This document shows, one piece after another, positions 57,101 to 64,000 of a stretch of DNA of 64,000 nucleotides. The notes beneath the pieces are model-generated. The model saw only the letters and a list, made by a program, of their open reading frames with translations. It was not told where the DNA came from and made no database searches. Made by a program: the position numbers and the translations under genes. Numbering within the stretch: the stretch's first letter is position 1; each line of letters begins with the position of its first letter. The DNA is from Syncephalis plumigaleata (taxonomy: Eukaryota; Zoopagomycota; Zoopagomycetes; Zoopagales; Piptocephalidaceae). Location: NCBI GenBank assembly GCA_025201365.1, contig JAIXMF010000009.1, positions 620,001 to 684,000 of the forward strand. Direction: 5' to 3'.

Positions 57101-59010
57101 ATGAAAATTATAAAATGTTGCCCAGCTATTGCTCTACTATTGACGCAGTATATCCATGTAGGTTTGGCGCTTGTATGGAATTACAAAATAGACGGTCCAA
57201 AAGATGATCCAGTGGTGGTTTCCGAAATTACCGGGAAACAAATGGATACAATGCCGTATTACGCGGATACCGGTGTGAAGGATGCTCATCTACGCGGCTA
57301 TAGCGGAAAAGGCATACACATCGGGATAATCGACGGCATTAGTCAGGTGCAGTATACATCGACAGCGCAGGATAGTAGGGAGCGTTGGAATGCCGAGGTA
57401 TTCCAGTGTAATAGCTCACCGTACATTTGCCACCATTTGTCGACATCACCATTCATGTTTAATAGCAATAGCATATGCAAACAGTATGGTGCTGAATTGA
57501 CCGGGATTATCAAGGCGAACACCAAATCATTCAAAGGTGTGGCGCCCGCCTCGACCGTGAACATCTACCAGACGGCGTCGTGCACGCAAGAGACAACTGC
57601 GGCGTCAGTGTTGAACGCCTTAAGAATGGCCGCACATCAGCATCATGTCGATATCATCACACTTCCCGAGGTTAGACGTCCAGGGGCAACAATGGCAAGG
57701 GAGCTTCACCTAGAAATTATAAAAGTGTCGCAACTTGGTGTTATTCTACTGGCGGAGGCAACTACAAAGAACAGCATAGATCGGGATTATTTCTCGTACA
57801 AGAATGTTCCCGTTCTTCTCATTGGTGGTGCGAGAATGCCCTTCCGTCCGTCGCATTGGTTTACAGGAGCACAAGGCACCGATCGATACGGGTTTAGTTC
57901 ATTCTGCCTGGGATTAAAGTATAATATGGATCCGGTACAAATAGTGCCCGTTACACTCACGGAAACACCTAGTGGAATAGTAATTAGCGATAATGTGGAG
58001 GGAAAGATTGCCATGGTAATCGAGCATCAAGTATCTACCGTCAGCCTAATGTACACAATGAAGCAAGCGAAAGCCATCGGTCTTATAATAACGCACACCG
58101 AAATCACTCGAAATATACATTGTAAAATACCGGTGTTTCGAATCGATACGACGAATGCAAACCAAATTAGACGCAAGTACGCTATGCAGCCTGATTAGAT
58201 TATTTATTCAAAGGAGCTAGCGGGAATATCGAGGAAAATAACATGATCACTATCGACACGATGGCACAAATAATACGCCGTTCCAACCGTTTATTTACCC
58301 GGACATTGTAGTACCGAGCACGAATTTATTTACTACAATAAGCGACAGCAATGCGAAATACGGCTACACCGATGGTTCATACGCGGCAGTAGCTTATGCT
58401 GCCGGTGCAGTTGCCTTGCTCCTCGAAGCCACCATGCGTAAAAGACCGGGTATTGATTTCGTACGGAGATCATTGCAAAATACCGCATCTCCAATCAAGA
58501 TTCCAAGTCATAATGACTACATACCAATTATTTATCAGGGTGCAGGCCTACTAAACGTGAATAAGGCCATACTAAATGAATTAACCGTTGCACCATCGGC
58601 CGTTCATTTTAAACGACACAATATGAATCGGATACGACGCTTGATATTTCCAGTTTACATACGGGTACGCAGTATCGCCTATCGCATACCGTATCCCCGA
58701 TAATCGTGTCTGATATGAGAACTGGCGCGATACTAAAGAGATAAACGTCTCATTCCATCATCCTACAATGAGATATCCAAAGTTACTCACGTCATCTTTG
58801 CAATTTACGACTCGAGCGAGTGGCAATTCAGTCATAACAGATGTTGCTGAAGTAAAAATTGGCATAGTTTTACCACAAATCGTGCCACCCAATGAGGAAT
58901 GGCACTACTCCGGCTACTATGTAGTTAGCAAAGTGCGACAAGCTAGAAATAAGGTCTACCAAACTGCCTACATTCCCTATTATACATCGATACGAGGGAG
59001 TTTACACTAG
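57101..59010 (+). pseudogene. Subtilase (S8) relative with lost catalytic residues
   Basis: The start at 57101 gives a signal peptide (MKIIKCCPAIALLLTQYIHV). There is a subtilase body but no prodomain: AHLRGYSGKGIHIGIIDG, then YGAELTGIIKANTKSFKGVA and PASTVNIYQ. The expected H-G-T-H-V-x-G reads Q-Y-G-A-E-L-T-G, so the catalytic His is lost. The expected G-T-S-M-A-x-P reads G-S-Y-A-A-V-A, so the Ser is lost. The first 366 codons from 57101 are open to a stop at 58196-58198. The rest (YPDIVVPSTNLFTTISDSNA, AGAVALLLEATMRKRP, and an Fn3-like end EEWHYSGYYVVSKV at 58768-59010) needs frame changes. It is a decayed gene or a pseudoenzyme whose frame is partly hidden by sequence errors. Confidence 0.6.
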
Positions 59011-59095
59011 CGTGTTTAGTCATTATAATAAACCTATATTATTATTAACACTCGCTATTACAATTGTGTGCGTTTGTGTGTTCAACTCTAGTTTA

Positions 59096-59955
59096 TTATA
59101 TGAATGGCAAGGGAGGTGGTAGTGAAGTGGCCTTTTCCATATTTTGAATAAAGGCCACACAATGATTAACGAGCACATCGCTGGATAGCATTAGGACGTG
59201 CGAGCCCATAGATCCCATGTCTAGTTGAACTGCATAGTTGAGCTCCTTCAAAGTCTGAACAAATCGATCAGCTTGTTCGCAATCCACAAGCTCGTCCTCC
59301 AAACTATGAATCACCAGAAATGGTGTGGCAGCGCCAATAGCGGTCGTCTTCCTAATACGAGTGGACGAGACTGTCTCCCAGTGTTGCTCATCCGATCCAA
59401 ACGCCGTTGTAATAAAGTCGATAGTGTCCGGATGCGCACGCACACAATCTGGAATGTCATAGAGACCAGCAATGCAAATAAGACCACGTAATCCCGTAAG
59501 ACGCGCCGCTAATACGGGACTCGATGGTTTATGCTGCACCATAGCAAGCATACTGATCAAGTGAGCACCAGCTGAATGACCCGCTAGGTAATATCGTGTT
59601 GATCATACGCCAGTTGATTGGTGTTTGCCTCTAGGAAAGCGATACCACTAGCGACATCTTCCAAATGTCGAGGATAACGCGTCTCGGGTCTGTCCACCTC
59701 CGATAAACGATATCCAATGCAAGCCACTGCAATTGGCGTACCCACTTCAATGCTCCGCTTTATAATCAGAGGCGCCGTCTCTCTATATTCCTCCTCGTCG
59801 TGGACACGCCACGCACCACCATGAACGAATATCAGCAACGGTGGCAGGGCAGTGTCGCCACTCGAGTCTACCTTAGGTAGATAGACATCAATAACTAGCT
59901 TTGCACCTTTATTAGGTGTATAAGTAGGCTGAAATGCTATGTGTTCATACGACAT
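59096..59955 (-). CDS. Alpha/beta hydrolase (kynurenine formamidase/carboxylesterase-like)
   Basis: ATG 59955 to stop 59096 gives about 286 residues. The oxyanion motif is FVHGGAWRV and the nucleophile elbow is AGHSAGAHLISM. The acid is Asp in HSLEDELVD and the base is His in GSMGSHVLML. HGGAW plus GHSAGAH is the pattern of arylformamidases, which hydrolyse N-formylkynurenine in tryptophan breakdown and NAD synthesis, and of related isoprenylcysteine methylesterases. Without alignment these cannot be separated. No signal peptide is present, so it is likely cytosolic. A frame step just before the nucleophile (near 59583) fits a lost T in TTT, restoring a tyrosine before LAGHSAG. Confidence 0.75.
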
Positions 59956-60388
59956 ACTGCAATTACAACAATAGAGCTAAAGAGAAAGAACTACAGTAAT
60001 GAAAGGGTATACGTAATACTTGTCATAACCATAGGACTACCGCGCTATTCGATATTCTACGAGCTTGTAACGTAAGCCCCCAATCATAGTGCCCCATTTT
60101 CCCTTAACGATCTATATTTGAGCGGGTGTGTGTGTGTGTGTGTTAAGACGACACATCATTATGCATGAACAATCGTCCTGCTAAATTGTAAAAATGGCAA
60201 CCTTGCCTCCTTCCCCCTTTGTGTCGAGAATTCTAAGCACATCGCTTGCTATTAACCATTTTAGTGGAGTGCTTCTTCCTACTTTGACCTCACCTTCACT
60301 GTTGCTTCTTTTTCCCAGCCAATAACCGATACATCATAGCTATCCACGGCCATTATTATTGCTATTACTGCTATTACAATTTGCCGGC
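59956..60388. promoter_or_regulatory. Divergent promoter between hydrolase and STIMATE-like gene
   Basis: This 430-bp gap between divergent genes contains a (GT)n tract at about 60125-60141 and a CT-rich leader near 60265-60310. No gene was seen. Confidence 0.4.
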
Positions 60389-61791
60389 ATGCGTGAGCCA
60401 GTGATTGCCGTACCTATTGAAATGAAATATACAGAAGCACCAGCTTATGGTGGAACAGGTTTAGGTGATGCCGGTAGTATTAACTGCAAGCTGACCGATA
60501 ATTTTGCCATTGCCGTACAACTTCTTATGGGACTTATCGTGTGTTCCTCTCTATTGATAAAACGACAACGGGAGTATCCACGCCGTCCACTTGTCATATG
60601 GTAGGTAGGGTATTCTATGTGAAGCAAGCAAGCGCTAAAGTATTGATATCGACAACGTACCACACACTCGATGCTATTCGATAATGTAGGTTTTTCGATG
60701 TGAGCAAACAAGCAGCGGGTGGCATCATGCTACATACACTAAATTTAGTGGGATCATTATTCACGGGACATGATAGCGCCGATAGCGGCGATACTAACCC
60801 GTGTGTCTGGTAAGTAGACGAAGCGTTTTTTTAATGAACTACATTCGGTATTATCCATGTACTTGTTCATTGCATCAACTAATACCGTCAACGTATTACT
60901 AGGTATTTTTTGAATATTCTATTAGATACAACGGGTGGCGTTTTTATCATTTATATTTGCATGCAAATGTACGTTAAATTCGCAATTCGTCTCGGTGTAC
61001 CCGATATGCGATCGGGCTATTATGGCAGGCCACCACGCGTTACCGCTTGGTTACGACAACTTGTTGTATTTGTAATGGCACTGGCCAGTATGAAACTACT
61101 AGTACTTGTCCTGCTGCGTATATTCCCATTCTTCTTTTTGTTCGGCAAATGGGCCTTGGCTCCTGTTGAAGCCATCGGTGATACTCGAGTTCAAGTGGTC
61201 GTGGTCATGCTCATCTTTCCGCTCATAATGAATATCATTCAATTCTGGCTTGTAGACGGTGTAATCAAAGGTGGCGGTCGACTACGCTCCAAGAGTTACA
61301 CGCTCATTACGGCGGACGATGATGCGAGTAATTACGAGGAAGGCGGACAAGCCCTAATTCATGGCGATCAATCATCACCTCGCAATAGAGGAGTCAGCCG
61401 TATTGGCACGCCTGCATCCGATGACAGCCATACCGGACTACTTGAACAGCAGAACTACGACTCTACCATTGTCGTTGATATGGAGCGGGGACGTGGGTTC
61501 GCCAAACATATCGACTCGGATGATGAAGAGAAATTCAGAGGTAATAATAGTAATGCCAATGTTATCATCAATGGATTGGATAACGATGACGGCGAGCCAC
61601 CCGCCATTGCATGGGCCTCAGGACGTACACGCTGGACTACGGCCAGTAATCCACATAGTCCAAATACAGATGCGATTGACACTATTTCTCCGGTCACCGT
61701 ACGTGCTAATCTGAGTGCTCGTTCAACGGATGGACACTCGGACAAAGCATCTTGTCATACACTAGTAACCGATATACGTCGAGACGATTAA
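60389..61791 (+). CDS. STIMATE (TMEM110)-family membrane protein
   Basis: Exons 60389-60600, 60690-60809 and 60903-61791 join in phase, each junction rebuilding a Trp codon. About 406 residues result. There are several membrane spans: FAIAVQLLMGLIVCSSLLI, GGIMLHTLNLVGSLF, GGVFIIYICMQMYVKF, VVFVMALASMKLLVLVLLRI and VVVVMLIFPLIMNIIQFWLV. The family motifs WFFDVSKQ (first junction) and C-V-W-Y-F-L-N-x-L-L-D-T-T-G-G (second junction) are clear. Relatives include human STIMATE, an ER-plasma membrane contact protein that promotes STIM1 signalling, and fungal vacuolar or ER proteins such as yeast Ypl162c. The last about 150 residues are a Ser/Asp/Asn-rich cytosolic tail. The ATG at 60389 is the first in frame. 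Confidence 0.8.
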
Positions 61792-61922
61792 ACGGAAACT
61801 ATTATTATTATTAGTGATCTTATGTCAACATAGTTAATAAAAAAGTTAACATCTTACGATGTTAGAAACTAAGTGTATACGTATGTGTGTTTATGTATGT
61901 GATTGCGTCGACTTCTGAATTA

Positions 61923-62344
61923 CAGGACTTTTCCAATCGATTAACGCAGTTAGCATTTTTGTTTTTACTAATAAATAATAGTAACGATAATACGTATTTA
62001 GATATGAAAGCAATAGCATCACAACTAAGTTATTATTTGTTGTTTGGTTCTCCTTGTATTGAACGTTTAGAAGCAATGGCACTTTGATGTAGTTGTGTTG
62101 GAACACCGTTTCCATTGCGAAGACTGAGAATAATCTGAATGACATTCAGACATGCTGCCATATCCCGATTCCATACACGATACTCGAATCCTTTACCATT
62201 CATGTCATCTTTACAATTCTGATGTGTGCATCTAATAGAATAATGAATTAGTATATTGTTATAGATTGTACTCATATTAAGAAGGCATAACAAGTGACAG
62301 TAGGATATCTCGTCAATTAGAAATACTTGAACACCATGCTTCAT
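61923..62344 (-). mobile_element. Second Fanzor/TnpB relic with one transposon end
   Basis: The end TA-CAGGACTTTTCC (61921-61934) followed by ACGCAGTTAGC matches the end of the 6.9-kb element. Inside, minus-strand codons ending at 62033 give WNRDMAACLNVIQIILSLRN, preceded by a C-x4-C pair (CTHQNC) and, upstream of a probable intron, FLIDEISYCHLLCLL. That resembles the Fanzor D-E-[FY]-x-T-S-x-x-C zinc-ribbon segment. The opposite terminal repeat was not found, so this copy is truncated at its other side. Confidence 0.5.
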
Positions 62345-62443
62345 TATTATCCATGCTTACGTATGATTTATCTGTGTATTCTTGATTAAAATAACGTCAT
62401 CCTATTTCTCTACCACATATCGCCTTTCTTATTCCATTTCACC

Positions 62444-64000
62444 ATGTCTACTACTACTACTACTACTGAAATATCGAGTAATTCCAACTCGTCTTGTAGA
62501 TTACTAGTTTGTCTAAGCAGTATTCCGTTTCATGATCAGCGTGTCTTCCGTAGTCTACTTGGTCATACCGAATTATTGCGTTTATCAGCATGTTGTCGCT
62601 CGTTAAGGAGCAGTATTCGAAATGATACAGTATTATGGCAAGCACTATACCATAGGGATTTCCTATCGGGAATTTATTACGCTAAAGAAATGGATTTTGT
62701 ATTGTGGTGTATACGCACGGATGCCAACAATCCATGTACATCGGATAAACGAGCCGATCTACTAGAGAATGTGGATTGGTACAACACATATCGTCGACGA
62801 GTGAGCACCGAGAATAACTGGCGATATGGACGATGCAACACCACGCATATCGATATGGAAGTTGACAATGATGGATCATGTTATAGTGTAGAAACTGAGT
62901 ATAATAGTTTAGTCACCATACATCAAGATCGCTCAGACGAAACGCCAGAGCATAATTATACTTTAGAATATCTACCGCATTCAAATTTTAGATCAAGCAA
63001 CAATACTGTGTATAACAGTACGTTATCAACATCGCCAAATATTCTTTCTCTGGGTAGCGGTACTGATGCTCAGTGTATTTATATTGCGGGCGACCATTAC
63101 ATAGCTGTACGTCCTGATATATTCGAGGGTGATACCCACTATACTGTAAAAATACTTACTCGCAAGCATGGTGGCGTGTTCACTACATTCAATGTCCCAA
63201 TACCATATGAAATGATGACAGTCGAAGGGAAATGGATACTATTAGTGTATGAGAGAGAGGATTTATTTCACGATTCACCAGTTTGTATAGGTAAGCGTAG
63301 TAACTATACAACGATGCAATATAACTAGTACTAATAATCAATGAATTTAGTCGATATAATGGTATTCGATATAGATAACAGTATCATGTGTCCAGGAAGC
63401 ATCGATGATACATGGCATGCAACTCGTTTCTACAAAACAATCAGTGATACAGCAATAGTATACACGGCAAGACTAGTCAAAGATGATGATGTGGATCGTA
63501 TTGAATGGGCATTATACGAGTTCTCGAGCAATAATCCTGTTATACAATTGCGAAATGGCTGGTTTCATCTACCTGAGAGGGTAACGGCTACGTCAATGCA
63601 TCTTGCTCGTAATCCATGCAATTCGCATATGATAATTGAATTTGGTGGTCAGCGTGGTTATAAGCTATGCATAATCCATAGCATAACATCTAGTGATCAA
63701 AGTCATACTCCACGTCATTGCTACACTACATCTAACCAACATATACCTACCCCATTGTTAAGGATTGGATGCAGATATTTAATGTTTAATTTCAAACCAA
63801 GAAAAGTATGGACAGACTTATCCTATAGTGACGATCAAGTATTACGAATACCGGATGTGATTTTCGGCATAAATATTATCGGGGATATCTATGTTTTCAT
63901 TGCAAGAGATCATAATCGTAGGGGAAGTCGATTGCTTGTCGACATCAATACAAAAGAAATAATACGTAAATTGGAAGCTCCAAATATGAGCTGGGAATCG
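62444..64000 (+). CDS. F-box protein, 3' end beyond the window
   Basis: Exon 1 is 62444-63290, then a 60-nt intron, then exon 2 from 63351 open to the end of the window. After a Thr/Ser-rich start comes an F-box: SIPFHDQRVFRSLLGHTELL then RLSACCRSLRSSI, followed by VLWQALYHRDF. The next region has VDWYNTYRRRVSTENNWRYG, shared with the kinase chimera at 30.7 kb. The remainder is beta-rich with no repeat I can name (a possible degenerate propeller). F-box proteins link substrates to SCF ubiquitin ligases. The target is unknown. The 3' part is missing because the window ends. Confidence 0.7.

Overview
The window looks like nuclear DNA of an early-diverging filamentous fungus (Zoopagomycota/Mucoromycota grade is an inference). 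The grounds are many short introns (about 55-110 nt, GTAAGT-type donors and YAG acceptors), AT-rich intergenic DNA packed with simple repeats, and fungal gene families: CGR1, a Dsc4-type DUF1746 protein, SAP30, NSA1, an arginine-pathway CPA1 with its attenuator uORF, type II NADH dehydrogenase, RGS and cold-shock-domain proteins. No rRNA, tRNA or CRISPR was seen.

Layout. 0.25-10.1 kb: a Sel1-repeat protein, CGR1, a small Tc1/mariner-like element holding a Fanzor/TnpB C-terminal remnant, the DUF1746 protein and SAP30. 10.5-21.1 kb: the most striking block, a branched-chain amino-acid cluster. ILV2 diverges from ILV5, ILV6 and a LEU2-LEU1 pair. The LEU2 stop and the LEU1 ATG are only 23 nt apart, and the pair is best read as one fused gene. 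Together they encode both acetolactate synthase subunits, ketol-acid reductoisomerase, isopropylmalate dehydrogenase and an unusual single-chain isopropylmalate dehydratase. ILV3, LEU4 and transaminase genes are not in the window. 21.2-28.5 kb: NADH dehydrogenase, an RGS protein and NSA1.

28.5-43.2 kb is a gene graveyard: a dispersed repeat family with three copies, one with a minisatellite, plus truncated pieces of a protein kinase, PUF60, mitochondrial isoleucyl-tRNA synthetase, an MFS transporter, a gag-bearing retroelement fossil and a subtilase prodomain. 43.3-48 kb: a zinc-finger gene of unknown role, then CPA1. The CPA1 leader carries an arginine attenuator peptide uORF whose conserved core is split by an intron. 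48-51.7 kb is mostly non-coding, with two notable inverted repeats, one an 84-nt hairpin placed about 31 nt from a TATA box. 51.7-64 kb: a cold-shock-domain protein, WDR53, a decayed subtilase, an alpha/beta hydrolase, a STIMATE-family membrane protein, a second Fanzor relic and an F-box gene running off the end.

Quality note. Almost every frame break in otherwise well-conserved genes (LEU2, LEU1, ILV6, RGS, NADH dehydrogenase, hydrolase, WDR53) is explained by one missing base, mostly in a short homopolymer. This points to consensus errors rather than gene death. All coordinates and exon joins were read by eye without alignment software.
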